64,000 nt of DNA from PALSA-610 sp038213435 (GTDB lineage Bacteria > Actinomycetota > Acidimicrobiia > IMCC26256 > PALSA-610), in assembly GCA_038213435.1 (NCBI GenBank), contig JBBQTI010000004.1, forward strand, positions 65,465-129,464. The letters run 5' to 3'. Position numbers and translations under genes: made by a program. This document shows positions 35,226-44,494 of the stretch, piece after piece (the stretch's first letter is position 1; the number at the start of each line of letters is the position of its first letter). Below the pieces are notes generated by a model. That model had not been told where the DNA came from. It worked only from the letters and a program-made list of their open reading frames with translations, and did no database searches.

Positions 35226-36175
35226 TCGTCGGCGCGGGTCGCGGTAACGACGTAGGCGTCGGCGCCCGCGCCGTGAATCTGCATGTCGACGAATCCGTGT
35301 TCGGGGAGCAGCGCATCCCACGTGTCGGGATGCAGCGGATGGCCCGCGACCAGGTCGGCCTCGGCCGCGGTGGCGTCGCGTCCCCATGCCTCGCGTCGCA
35401 AACTGCAGACGACGAGCTGCCCTCCCGGGGCGAGCTTTGCCGCGGCCGAGTCGATCAGCAGCAACAACTCGCCCAGCGGTGCGCGTTCCACGACCCCGCG
35501 GAGCACCAAACCGCCCAAGGCGGCCGCGCCGACCCCATGGAGGTGCGCGGCGCCGTCGTCGATACGGACCTCGAGCCCACGAGCGAGCGCCGCGTCGGCA
35601 ACGGCTGCGCGCGGTTCGACGCCGTACGCGTCGAGGCCGGCGTTCACGAGCGAGCCGAGCAGGGCGCCCTCGCCGCATTCGACGAGGGCGATACGCCCGG
35701 CGCAGCCGTGCAACGCGTTCGTCACCGACGTCTGCCATACGCCGTCGTCGCGCCGGGCGGGGATCCGCGCCCCGACGCCGCGCGCTCGCGCGACATCGCC
35801 GGTGACGTGCTCGAGGTCGACGACGCGTCCGCCCAGCAGGCGCAGCGCGGTGTTGATCGCGGTCGCGAGCGCGCTGATCTGTTGCGCGAGCCAGACGTGG
35901 TACCACCCGAGCAGCTTCGATATCACGCGCTTGACGACGCCCAGGACCGGGCTGCGCGACGCGATCGGGATCACCGGATCGACGATGACGAGATCCTCCG
36001 AGCGCTCGAGCGCGGCGTCGAAGTCGTTGCTCACCTCGGCCGGCGCGAACCGATCGAACAGGCGGTCGAGCTCGCGTTCGAAGCCCGGGGGGTACTCGCC
36101 CGCGGCCCGGCGCGCGCGCACCTCCGCTTCGATCTCGGCGGCAAGCTTGTGGATGTCGACGTAGTCGTCCGTCAA
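35222..36175 (-). CDS. Methyltransferase-like protein of the glycan cassette
   Basis: The 317-residue protein has an N-terminal helical region EVRARRAAGEYPPGFERELDR that matches the N-terminus of the methyltransferase at 38631 (RIDGMYPPALEAELDGHF), then a Rossmann-like domain with ALVECGEGALLGSLVNAGLD. The SAM loop is degenerate (ECGEG), so it may be a regulatory or inactive paralogue. TTG 36175 is selected because GGAGGG lies 8 nt upstream. It heads the leftward operon and is divergent from the propeller gene. Confidence 0.65.
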   Translation of the reverse strand: MTDDYVDIHKLAAEIEAEVRARRAAGEYPPGFERELDRLFDRFAPAEVSNDFDAALERSEDLVIVDPVIPIASRSPVLGVVKRVISKLLGWYHVWLAQQISALATAINTALRLLGGRVVDLEHVTGDVARARGVGARIPARRDDGVWQTSVTNALHGCAGRIALVECGEGALLGSLVNAGLDAYGVEPRAAVADAALARGLEVRIDDGAAHLHGVGAAALGGLVLRGVVERAPLGELLLLIDSAAAKLAPGGQLVVCSLRREAWGRDATAAEADLVAGHPLHPDTWDALLPEHGFVDMQIHGAGADAYVVTATRADE

Positions 36176-36311
36176 GACCGGTCCCTCCGAATGCGGGACA
36201 GTATCGCCCGTTGATCTTCACGCCGGCTCGGTCCGGCGACGCCGCCTCTTCAAGCACCTTCCTCGTCTCGCCGATATCAAGGGCTGCACCCGCGAACAGA
36301 GGCTTCATCCA

Positions 36312-38588
36312 GTGCGTTCTCGCCTTCTCCTCGTCCTCCTGACCGTCGCGCTCGTCGCGCCGGCGACCGCCCTGACGGCAGCGCAACCCGCGGGCGCATC
36401 GACGGTGTCGGCTCACCCCTCGTGGACCGATAACTCGAGCGGCTGGGACCGCACCTCCTCGCCGACGATCGCCGATGTCAACGGTGACGGCCGCCGTGAG
36501 ATCGTCATCGGGCACGAGAACGGTCTGCTGCACGTCATCAACGGCGCCAACGGTCGCGACCTCCCGGGTTGGCCGCAGCAGGCGGGAACGGCCATCGACA
36601 GCACGCCGGCGGTCGGCGATCTCTTCAGCAACGGTAGGCAGGAGATCGTCGTCGGCCTCGGTTCCACGTGGGTGCGCAATCAGCAGGGCGGCGTCGCGGT
36701 GTTCAACTCGAACGGCTCACTGCACTGCGTGTTCCGGACGCTCGACTACTTCAACATCTGGACCGGTGCCGGCCGACCCGACGGTTACTCCGACGGCGTG
36801 TACTCGTCACCGTCCATCGGCGACATCAACGGCGACGGTTTCGCCGACATCGTCTTCGGCGGCTTCGACCTGCACGTGCACGCGATCGACCGCAACTGCC
36901 AAGAGATCATGAGCGACAACGTGGAAGACACCGTCTGGTCGTCGCCCGCGCTGTACGACGTCAACGGCGACGGTCGCCTCGACATCCTCATCGGCGGTGA
37001 CCAGGCCGCAGGTGGCGCGATCAACTGGTCGGGCGGCGAGTTCCGAGCGATCGAGTACACGTCCGGAAATTCGGTCGGTTGCTCGCATTGCCGCGAGATC
37101 TGGAAGCACCAGCTCAACGACACGATGTGGTCGAGCCCGGCCGTCGGGGACATCGACGGCGATGGGCGTCCCGAGGTGATCGTCGGCGGCGGCAACTTCT
37201 ACAACCGCTCCGACGGGCACAACGTCTTCGCCTGGCACGTCGACGACGGCTCGACTCTGTCCGGTTGGCCGGTCGCGACGAACGGTTCGACCATGCCGTC
37301 GCCCGCGCTCGGCGATCTCACCGGGAACGGGATCCCCGAGGTCGTCGCTTCCAGCGCCGACGGATGGGTTCGTGCCTACAACCCCAACGGATCCGTCCGT
37401 TGGGCGACGCATCTGTGGGCGTTCAGCGCGCAGCAGGCGGGCGGTCCCGTCGCGTCGCCGATCATCGCCGACATGAACGGCGACGGTCGCAACGACGTCG
37501 GTGCGGGCAACAACTTCGGCTACTTCGTTCTGAACGGTGCGAACGGCGCGATCATGGCGACGGTCGACGCTTACCAGTCGCACGACGGTGCGGCCGCGGT
37601 CGGCGACTTCGGTTCGGGCGTCGGTTGGCGACTGATCGTCGACGGGTTCGACACGCCGAACCACACGAGCCGTTTGCAGGCGTTCCCGATGCCTGCACCC
37701 CGCACCGCGCCTCCATGGTCCATGTTCCGACGCGAGCCTCTTCATCACGCGGGTCCGGTCGCGCTCCACCTGCTGCCGCCGGGCCAGTGCCGGGCCAACA
37801 CGAATCCCGCATCCCACCCGCTCTCCGCTTCGTCGAGGGGCTACTGGATCGCGGGCGCGGATGGGGGCGTCTACGCGCTGAAGGGTGCACCGTTCTACGG
37901 GAGTGCCGTGGGCCGCATTCGGGGTACGGCGGTCGCGATCGCCGCGACACATTCCGGTAGCGGCTACTACGTGCTCGACAACAGCGGCGGCATCTTTCCG
38001 TTCGGTGATGCTCGCTCGCTCGGTTCGATGGCGGGTTTCCATCTCAACGCGCCGATCATCGCGCTCGCTCCGACTCCGTCCGGGCGGGGCTACTGGCTCC
38101 TGGCGTCGGACGGCGGCGTGTTCAGCTTCGGTGACGCACGTTTCTACGGCTCGATGGGTGGCACTCGCCTGAACGCGCCGGTCATCTCGATGGCCGCGAC
38201 GCGGACGGGCCGCGGCTATTGGCTGCTGGCGTCGGACGGCGGCGTGTTCAGCTTCGGTGACGCGCGGTTCCACGGTTCCACCGGCAGCATGCGTCTCAAC
38301 TCGCCCGTCATTTCGATGGCCACTGCTCCGTCCGGCGGGGGCTACTGGCTCGTCGCGGGTGACGGCGGCATCTTCAGCTTCGGTGTTCCGTTCTACGGGA
38401 GCATTCCGGGACTCGGACTCTGTCGGCCGGTGCCGGGAGTGCAGATCCGGCCGACGCTCCCCGGCAACGGCTACTTCGTGCTCGCCCGCAACGGCCAGGT
38501 TTACGCGTTCGGTGATGCCCTGGCGGGTGCTTCCGCACCGGGCCTCGGCGGTTGGAGCTTCGCGGTCGACTTCGCCGTTCGGTCCTGA
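36312..38588 (+). CDS. Secreted double beta-propeller protein (FG-GAP/VCBS repeats plus six 42-residue repeats)
   Basis: This 758-residue exported protein has a signal peptide (about 1-29), then FG-GAP/VCBS blades with Ca-binding DxNGDGxxD loops (ADVNGDGRREI, GDINGDGFADI, YDVNGDGRLDI, GDIDGDGRPEV, ADMNGDGRNDV), then six repeats of about 42 residues with the pattern GYWLLASDGGVFSFGDARF.GS....LN.PVI.MA.T. Six such blades are predicted to form a second propeller. The same six-repeat domain ends the amidase at 55597. AGAGG lies 9 nt before GTG 36312. It is presumably a surface, glycan- or wall-binding protein; function unknown. Confidence 0.85.
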   Translation: MRSRLLLVLLTVALVAPATALTAAQPAGASTVSAHPSWTDNSSGWDRTSSPTIADVNGDGRREIVIGHENGLLHVINGANGRDLPGWPQQAGTAIDSTPAVGDLFSNGRQEIVVGLGSTWVRNQQGGVAVFNSNGSLHCVFRTLDYFNIWTGAGRPDGYSDGVYSSPSIGDINGDGFADIVFGGFDLHVHAIDRNCQEIMSDNVEDTVWSSPALYDVNGDGRLDILIGGDQAAGGAINWSGGEFRAIEYTSGNSVGCSHCREIWKHQLNDTMWSSPAVGDIDGDGRPEVIVGGGNFYNRSDGHNVFAWHVDDGSTLSGWPVATNGSTMPSPALGDLTGNGIPEVVASSADGWVRAYNPNGSVRWATHLWAFSAQQAGGPVASPIIADMNGDGRNDVGAGNNFGYFVLNGANGAIMATVDAYQSHDGAAAVGDFGSGVGWRLIVDGFDTPNHTSRLQAFPMPAPRTAPPWSMFRREPLHHAGPVALHLLPPGQCRANTNPASHPLSASSRGYWIAGADGGVYALKGAPFYGSAVGRIRGTAVAIAATHSGSGYYVLDNSGGIFPFGDARSLGSMAGFHLNAPIIALAPTPSGRGYWLLASDGGVFSFGDARFYGSMGGTRLNAPVISMAATRTGRGYWLLASDGGVFSFGDARFHGSTGSMRLNSPVISMATAPSGGGYWLVAGDGGIFSFGVPFYGSIPGLGLCRPVPGVQIRPTLPGNGYFVLARNGQVYAFGDALAGASAPGLGGWSFAVDFAVRS

Positions 38589-38617
38589 GTCGGTCCGGTC
38601 CGAGGCGGTTCCCAAGC

Positions 38618-38623
38618 TACATT
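38618..38623 (+). promoter_or_regulatory. -10 box of the rightward glycan cassette, leaderless
   Basis: TACATT ends 7 nt before GTG 38631, in the 42-bp gap after the propeller gene, so the cassette can be transcribed independently of that gene. Confidence 0.45.
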
Positions 38624-38630
38624 CGGCGGC

Positions 38631-39845
38631 GTGGCCGACAAGCAGCCAACGTCCTCGCCCGATCAAAACCCTCCTGATCTCGAGCGACTGCTCGCGACGC
38701 TGCGCGCTCGAGTCGAACAACGTCGGATCGACGGGATGTACCCGCCGGCTCTCGAAGCCGAGCTGGACGGACACTTCGAACGCCTGACCGGCGATCGTCC
38801 GCCCTCACCTTCGTTCCTGCTCGCCGAGCTCGAACAGGCGCTCGACCAGCTCGTGAACTTCGAGTATCGCCGCGACGCCATCAGCGACGACAGTCGCCTC
38901 CCTGGCGGATCGACGCTTCATCGCGCAATCGCGAAGGGTGTCGGCCGTCAGATCCAAGGCGTGCTCGAACAGACGCAGGACCAATCGCGCCGGGTCGTGC
39001 GGGCGATTGCGCTGATGGCGCGCGCGACGAACATGCTCTCCGACGCGTACGACACGCGCGTGATCCAGCAGCTCGACGACCTTCAGCTCGAGCTCGCGCA
39101 GGAGCAGCATCGATTGCAACAGCTGATGGTTCGCGTGTCCGACGTCGCGGCGCGCGTCCCGGGTACCGGCGTCGACGCGTGGTACGAGGCCGACGCGTTC
39201 AACGCCCACTTCCGGGGGGATCCTGACGACATCGTCGGCCGCTACCGCGACCTCGCGGCGCGCTTCGTAGGCTGCGATCCGGTGCTCGACATCGGCTTCG
39301 GGCGCGGCGAGTTCCTCGAACTGTTGCGCGAGCTCGACGTCGACGCACGCGGGATAGAAACGGAACCGCGACTCGTCGAGTGGGCACGGTCCCGAGGCCT
39401 GCGGGCCGATGTGGGTCGAGCGGTCGAGTACCTGAGCGAGCTCGACGAGGCGAGCCTCGGCGGTCTGGTGATGATCCAGGTGATCGAGCATCTCTCGCCG
39501 CAACATGTGATCGACGTCGTCGGGCTGGCCGCGGAAAAGGTGCGCCCCGGCGGCCGCGTCGTAATCGAGACCGTGAACCCCATGTCGCTGTACACGTACG
39601 CCCACGCGTTCTGGGTCGATCCCGATCACGTTCGGCCGGTTCACCCGAACTATCTCGGCTTCTTGTTTGCCGAGGCGGGGTTCGCGACCGTCGAACGTGT
39701 CGACCGCTCACCGGTGCCCGCCGACGAGAGCCTCGAGTCGATGCCCGGCGACGATGAGCTCTCCAAGCGCCTGAACGCGAACTTCGATCGCATCAACGGG
39801 TTGTTGTTCGGCCCGCAGGACTACGCAATCGTCGCAACGCGGTGA
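38631..39845 (+). CDS. Coiled-coil methyltransferase of the glycan cassette
   Basis: The 404-residue protein has an N-terminal YPPALEAELDGHF segment shared with the gene at 35222, a helical coiled-coil region (about 100-180), then a complete class I methyltransferase domain with motif I VLDIGFGRGEFLELLRELD (about 218-236) and LGGLVMIQVIEHLSP. Methyltransferase plus coiled coil recalls O-antigen chain-terminating enzymes such as WbdD, but it lacks a kinase domain, so that is only an analogy. Confidence 0.82.
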   Translation: MADKQPTSSPDQNPPDLERLLATLRARVEQRRIDGMYPPALEAELDGHFERLTGDRPPSPSFLLAELEQALDQLVNFEYRRDAISDDSRLPGGSTLHRAIAKGVGRQIQGVLEQTQDQSRRVVRAIALMARATNMLSDAYDTRVIQQLDDLQLELAQEQHRLQQLMVRVSDVAARVPGTGVDAWYEADAFNAHFRGDPDDIVGRYRDLAARFVGCDPVLDIGFGRGEFLELLRELDVDARGIETEPRLVEWARSRGLRADVGRAVEYLSELDEASLGGLVMIQVIEHLSPQHVIDVVGLAAEKVRPGGRVVIETVNPMSLYTYAHAFWVDPDHVRPVHPNYLGFLFAEAGFATVERVDRSPVPADESLESMPGDDELSKRLNANFDRINGLLFGPQDYAIVATR

Positions 39846-39855
39846 GCACCCGACG

Positions 39856-40941
39856 ATGACCGGGCCGGCCGGAGTCGGTATCCATCAGGTACTGGTCGCG
39901 GCGTCGCCGGGCGACGCGATCACGAACCTGGCGCTCGGGATGCGTCGGCTCCTGCGTCGCGCGTGCCCGTCGGAGATCTACGCGCGGCACATCGCGCCTG
40001 CGCTCCTGGGCGAGGTGCTGCCCCTGATGACGTACCAGCCGCATCATCCCTCCCGAAGCGTGCTGATCTTCCATGCGTCGATCGGCCAGACGGAGGCGCA
40101 CGAGTTCCTGACGTCCCGAACGGAGCCGCTCGTGCTCGTGTATCACAACGTCACGCCGGGCCGGTATTTCGAACCGTACGACCCGATGTTCGCGGATTTG
40201 CTCGCGCTGGGACGTCGGGAGGTCGAACGCCTGCTTCCGCGGGTCGTGTGTGCGATCGCCGACTCTCGGTACAACGCGCGTGAGCTCGAAGAGATGGGCT
40301 ACTCGGACGTTCGTGTCGTTCCGCCGATCGTCGACGTTCGCCGCCTCTCGAGAGTCGAGCCCCGGGCGTCGACCATGCATCACCTCGCGACGTTCGATCG
40401 GCCGATCCTGCTCTCGGTCGGTCAGCTGATGCCGCACAAGAGGCCCGACTTCCTCGTGCAGATGATGCACATCGCCGCGACCTACGAAGACCTGGACGCA
40501 TATCTGATGCTCGTCGGGCATCAACGGCTCGAGCGTTACACCCGTGCGATCCGAGAACAGATTCAGGAGCTCAATCTCGCCAGTGTTCACGTCGTCGGGG
40601 AGGTCGACGAGCCCGACCTGGCTGCGATGTTCCGGTCGGCCGATGCGATCGTGACCGCGAGCGAGCACGAGGGCTTCTGCCTCCCGCTCCTCGAGGCGAT
40701 GACCTTCGAGAAGCCGATCGTCGCCCGCGCCTGTGCCGCGATCCCGGAGACGGTCGGCGACGGCGGGCTGCTGCTCCCGCCGGATCAAGGTCCTGAGCTG
40801 TTCGCGGAAGCGGTCGTGGAGATGCTTGCCAACGAACCCCTGCGACGAGAGCTGGTCGCAGGGGGAACGCGCCGGCTGGCCGAGCTCGAGCGCTGCCCCA
40901 CAGACGCCGCGGTTGTCGAAGCCCTTCTCGAGGCCGTCTGA
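39856..40941 (+). CDS. Glycosyltransferase family 4 (type a of the duplicated cassette)
   Basis: This 361-residue GT4 enzyme has the N-terminal stretch VLIFHASIGQTEAHEFLTS, then EPLVLVYHNVTPGRYF, matching the corresponding region of the 34131 enzyme (EPLIVDYHNITPAPFF). Its donor site is EHEGFCLPLLEAMTFEKPIVA. ATG 39856 lies 10 bp after the methyltransferase stop; the stop overlaps the next start by one base. Confidence 0.87.
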   Translation: MTGPAGVGIHQVLVAASPGDAITNLALGMRRLLRRACPSEIYARHIAPALLGEVLPLMTYQPHHPSRSVLIFHASIGQTEAHEFLTSRTEPLVLVYHNVTPGRYFEPYDPMFADLLALGRREVERLLPRVVCAIADSRYNARELEEMGYSDVRVVPPIVDVRRLSRVEPRASTMHHLATFDRPILLSVGQLMPHKRPDFLVQMMHIAATYEDLDAYLMLVGHQRLERYTRAIREQIQELNLASVHVVGEVDEPDLAAMFRSADAIVTASEHEGFCLPLLEAMTFEKPIVARACAAIPETVGDGGLLLPPDQGPELFAEAVVEMLANEPLRRELVAGGTRRLAELERCPTDAAVVEALLEAV

Positions 40942-42152
40942 TGCGCCTGCTCTACGTCGTGCAGCGGTACGGCGAGACGATCGCAGGGGGCGCCGAGCAA
41001 CACTGCCGGGAGATGGCCGAGCGCATGGCCCGGCGCGGTCACCACGTCGAGGTGGCGACGACCTGCGCCCAGTCGTACATCGACTGGGCGAACGCGTACG
41101 AACCGGGTCGCTCGACCATCGGCGGCGTCGTCGTAAATCGGTTCCCGGTCGCGGCGCCGCGCGACAACACGCGGTTCAACGAGCTGAATCGGCGCATGGT
41201 GCGCGGGCGGGGCTCGCGCCCCATGTTCCTCCAGCGCGAATGGATGCGAGAGCAGGGTCCCTGGTCTCCCGATCTGGTCAGGTGGCTCGAGGGCAGAGCG
41301 AGCCGCTTCGATTGCGTTATCTGCTTCACGTACCTGTACTGGACGACATGGTCCGCACTCCACGCGCTGCGCGGCCGCGTGCCACTGGTGTTGCACCCGA
41401 CCGTGCACGACGAGCCTCCATTGCGTCTCTCCTTGTACGACTCCGAGTTCCGCGCGCCCGACGCGTTCGCACTCTCCGCCCCCGAGGAGATCGATCTCAT
41501 ACGCGCTCGCTTCCACGTCGATCCTCCCGGTGACGTGGTCGGAATCGGCGTCGAGGTCGGTTCGGCCGATGGGGCGCGGTTCCGCGCGGCCTACGGACTC
41601 CGAGACCTGCCGTATCTGCTTTACGTCGGCCGGATCGACGAAGGCAAAGGTGCGCTCGCGCTCGTCGACTTCTTCGTCGCCTACAAGGATCGTCACCCGG
41701 CCGACGACCTCGTTCTCGTCCTGGTCGGTGACGACTTGATCCGGATCCCCGAACGCGACGACGTCGTCGTCACCGGCTTCGTCGATATCCCAACGCGTGA
41801 CGACGCCCTGTCCGGCGCGCTCGCTCTCGCCCAACCCTCGTTCTTCGAGAGCTTCTCGATGATCTTGACCGAAGCCTTCGCGTTCGGGCGACCGGCGCTC
41901 GTGCAGGGTCGGTGCGAGGTGCTCAGGGGTCATGCGCTGCGCAGCAACGCCGCGATTCCCTACGACAGCTTCGCCGAGTTCGAATGCGCGCTCGAGATGT
42001 TTCGAGACGACCCCGCGCTCGCCGATGCCATGGGCGCCGCCGGTCGCGCGTACGTGGAGCGGGAATACACGTGGGATGTCGTGCTCGACCGCTATGAGGC
42101 CCTGCTCGAACGCACCGCGCGCGTCAGGCCGTCCATGACGGGCGCACTGTAG
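40941..42152 (+). CDS. Glycosyltransferase family 4 (type b of the duplicated cassette)
   Basis: This 403-residue GT4 enzyme starts LLYVVQRYGETIAGGAEQHC, has LLYVGRIDEGKGALALVDFF and FFESFSMILTEAFAFGRPALV, and is the counterpart of the 31884 gene. It contains REQGPWSPDLVRWLEG, also conserved there. It converges with the UDP-sugar dehydrogenase 26 bp away. Confidence 0.86.
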   Translation: MRLLYVVQRYGETIAGGAEQHCREMAERMARRGHHVEVATTCAQSYIDWANAYEPGRSTIGGVVVNRFPVAAPRDNTRFNELNRRMVRGRGSRPMFLQREWMREQGPWSPDLVRWLEGRASRFDCVICFTYLYWTTWSALHALRGRVPLVLHPTVHDEPPLRLSLYDSEFRAPDAFALSAPEEIDLIRARFHVDPPGDVVGIGVEVGSADGARFRAAYGLRDLPYLLYVGRIDEGKGALALVDFFVAYKDRHPADDLVLVLVGDDLIRIPERDDVVVTGFVDIPTRDDALSGALALAQPSFFESFSMILTEAFAFGRPALVQGRCEVLRGHALRSNAAIPYDSFAEFECALEMFRDDPALADAMGAAGRAYVEREYTWDVVLDRYEALLERTARVRPSMTGAL

Positions 42153-42178
42153 GTGCCGCGTGTAATGAAGGCGTTTCG

Positions 42179-43483
42179 CTACAACGTCTCGCCGCGAAAG
42201 CCGGTGCCGCGCAAACGCCCTCGGGTGTCGAGGACGAGCCGGGCGTGCCGGGCGATGTCGTCGTAGGGCAAGTCCGGGTGGTCGACGCAGAGCACGACGA
42301 GGTCGGCCGCCGCGATCTCCTCGACCGAACATCCGACGCGCGGCGTCGGCGGACCGAGGCGGGCGTCGGCGACGTGCGCGTCGTGCGCGCGCACGTCGGC
42401 TCCGAGCGCGAGGAGTTGCTCGGCGATGGTCATCGCCGGCGACTCGCGCCAGTCGCTCGTTCCCGGCTTGTACGCGAGACCGAGCAGCAAGATCCGCGAG
42501 CCGTTGACCGCGCGCCGCTCCTTGTTCAACAGCGAGATGATGCGGCCGACGACGTACTCGGGCATGCCGCGGTTGACTTCGTTCGCGAGCTCGACGAAGC
42601 GGAAGCGATGTCCGAGCTGGCGCTCGACCCGCCACGCGAGGTACGAGGGATCGATCGGGAGACAGTGTCCGCCCACGCCGGGTCCTGGTGTGAACCGCAT
42701 GAACCCGTACGGCTTGGTTGCGGCCGCGTCGATCGCCGACCAGATGTCGACGCCGAGGTCGCGCGCGAACATCGCGAGTTCGTTGACGAGCGCAATGTTC
42801 ACGTGGCGGAAGGTGTTCTCGAGCAACTTGGTCAGCTCGGCTTCACCCGTCGATGCGACCGGAACGATCTTGTCGACGACACTCGCGTAGAACGCCTCGA
42901 CCGCCGAGAGCGAGTTGGCGCCGACACCCGAAACGACCTTCGGGGTGCTCGCGAACGTCCAGGCGGTGTTGCCGGGGTCGATCCGCTCCGGCGAGTAGCC
43001 AAGGAAGAAGTCGCTGTCGGCCCGCATGCCGCCGGCTTCGAGAATCGGCCGCAGCAGCTCCTCGGTCGTTCCCGGATACGTGGTCGACTCGAGGACGACG
43101 AGCGCGCCGGGCGCGAGGAAGCGGGCGAGGTCGCGTCCCGCCGACTCGATGAACGAAAGGTCGGGGATCCCCTCGTTGAGGGGCGTCTGCACCGTGATGA
43201 CCGCGATGTCGAAGTCGTGCAGATCGTCGGCGTCACACGAGGGCAGGTAACCGGCGCGGAGGGCCTCGGCGAGCTGTGCATCGGGGACGTCCTCGACGTA
43301 CGAACGGCCGGCGCGTAGCTCGTCGATGCGCGCCGGAGTGACGTCGTAGCCGACGACCGGGTACGCGACCTCCACCGCACGCATCGCCAGTGGCAGCCCG
43401 ACATAACCTTGGCCGACCACGACGACTTTCGCCTGCCGGTCCTCGATCCGCGACCTCAACCGGCGCAGCTCGGGCGTTGTCAT
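42179..43483 (-). CDS. UDP-N-acetylhexosamine/UDP-hexose 6-dehydrogenase (WecC/WbpA type)
   Basis: This NAD-dependent enzyme oxidises C6 of a UDP-sugar to the uronic acid in two steps. The 434-residue protein has the NAD loop GQGYVGLPLA (24-33), the central TPKVVSGVG region, the helix TKLLENTFRHVNIALVNE (about 218-235) and the catalytic C274 in GVGGHCLPIDP. The closest families are UDP-ManNAc or UDP-GlcNAc dehydrogenases, supplying an acidic sugar to the surface polymer. ATG 43483 overlaps the stop of the GT2 gene (ATGA). Confidence 0.92.
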   Translation of the reverse strand: MTTPELRRLRSRIEDRQAKVVVVGQGYVGLPLAMRAVEVAYPVVGYDVTPARIDELRAGRSYVEDVPDAQLAEALRAGYLPSCDADDLHDFDIAVITVQTPLNEGIPDLSFIESAGRDLARFLAPGALVVLESTTYPGTTEELLRPILEAGGMRADSDFFLGYSPERIDPGNTAWTFASTPKVVSGVGANSLSAVEAFYASVVDKIVPVASTGEAELTKLLENTFRHVNIALVNELAMFARDLGVDIWSAIDAAATKPYGFMRFTPGPGVGGHCLPIDPSYLAWRVERQLGHRFRFVELANEVNRGMPEYVVGRIISLLNKERRAVNGSRILLLGLAYKPGTSDWRESPAMTIAEQLLALGADVRAHDAHVADARLGPPTPRVGCSVEEIAAADLVVLCVDHPDLPYDDIARHARLVLDTRGRLRGTGFRGETL

Positions 43484-44430
43484 GACCGGTCGGATCGCGT
43501 CTCCGTGGCGACCGGGACCTCGTCGCGATCGCGCGACACGCGCACGACGAGGTCGGCGAGCAGGCCGATCGCGAAGATCTGGAAGGCGGCGAAGAGAACG
43601 AGCAACGTGTTCGTCGTGACACGAAAATCGTACCGCGCGATGTCGTACACCAGTTTGGCGAGCCCGAAGGTCAACAGTGCGAAGCCGGTCGGCAGGAAGA
43701 GGCGAAGTGGGTTGTACGAGAGGACCATTCGCACGACCTGGACGCCGTAGCGGCGCGTGTCCTTGATGGGATGGAACTTCGATTGACCGGCCCGCTTGCC
43801 GTACTCGATCGGGATGTACTTCACCGAATATCCGCCGGAGAGAAAGGTCATGGTCATGGTGGTGACGCACGAGAAGCCGGGAGGGAGATGGCGAAGGTAC
43901 TGACGGGCGACGTCGGTTCGAAACGCGCGGAAGCCGGAGTTGAGGTCGGGAATCTTCGTCTTCGTGAGGAAGCTTGCGAGCCGGCGGATCAACCACTTGG
44001 CGGGGACTCGCAGGCTTTTCATGGTGCCCTGCTCGGAGGTCCGCGCGCCGACGACCTGGTCGTAGCCGTCGAGCTCCTTGACGAGTTGGGGGATCGTGTC
44101 GTTGGGGTACGTCATGTCGACGTCGGTCCAAACGGTTACCCGGCCGCGCGCGGCGGTGGTTCCCGCTTTGCGCGCGGACCCCGAGCCGCGGTTTTGCAGG
44201 AAACGGATGACGCGCAATCCGCCGATCGCCTCGGCGGCCTGGCCCGAACCATCCGACGATCCGTCGTCGACGACGATAATCTCGTAGCTGTATTCCGACG
44301 CGTCCATGGCAACTCGGATGCGGTCCACTTCCTGCTTGAGGTGCTCGACCTCGTTGTAGACGGGCAGGATGATGGTCACGTCGACTTCGGGGCCGGCGCC
44401 GGGAGCGACGAATGACGCGTGCTGGGTCAT
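43480..44430 (-). CDS. GT2 glycosyltransferase with two C-terminal membrane helices (polyprenyl-phosphate glycosyltransferase type)
   Basis: This 316-residue GT-A enzyme has DDGSSDGSG (55-63) and the DxD motif D103/D105 in WTDVDMTYP, then two hydrophobic helices at about 245-300 with a basic end. It is of the DPM1/ArnC/GtrB class that loads a sugar onto a polyprenyl phosphate on the inner face, for use by GT-C enzymes outside. Two GT-C-like proteins are encoded next door on the other strand, which fits. A -10-like TAGGCT ends 8 nt before ATG 44430. Confidence 0.87.
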   Translation of the reverse strand: MTQHASFVAPGAGPEVDVTIILPVYNEVEHLKQEVDRIRVAMDASEYSYEIIVVDDGSSDGSGQAAEAIGGLRVIRFLQNRGSGSARKAGTTAARGRVTVWTDVDMTYPNDTIPQLVKELDGYDQVVGARTSEQGTMKSLRVPAKWLIRRLASFLTKTKIPDLNSGFRAFRTDVARQYLRHLPPGFSCVTTMTMTFLSGGYSVKYIPIEYGKRAGQSKFHPIKDTRRYGVQVVRMVLSYNPLRLFLPTGFALLTFGLAKLVYDIARYDFRVTTNTLLVLFAAFQIFAIGLLADLVVRVSRDRDEVPVATETRSDRS

Positions 44431-44494
44431 GGACGATCAGCCTACGCGACGGGTTCGCCGGGGACGGGTTGCGCAAAGGCGGGAAGGTCGGTCG

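Noticed and set aside
42171..42215. Hairpin near the convergent end of the GT4 and UDP-sugar dehydrogenase genes as a terminator
   Set aside because: The stem is interrupted, lies mostly inside the dehydrogenase coding sequence and has no T-run on either strand.
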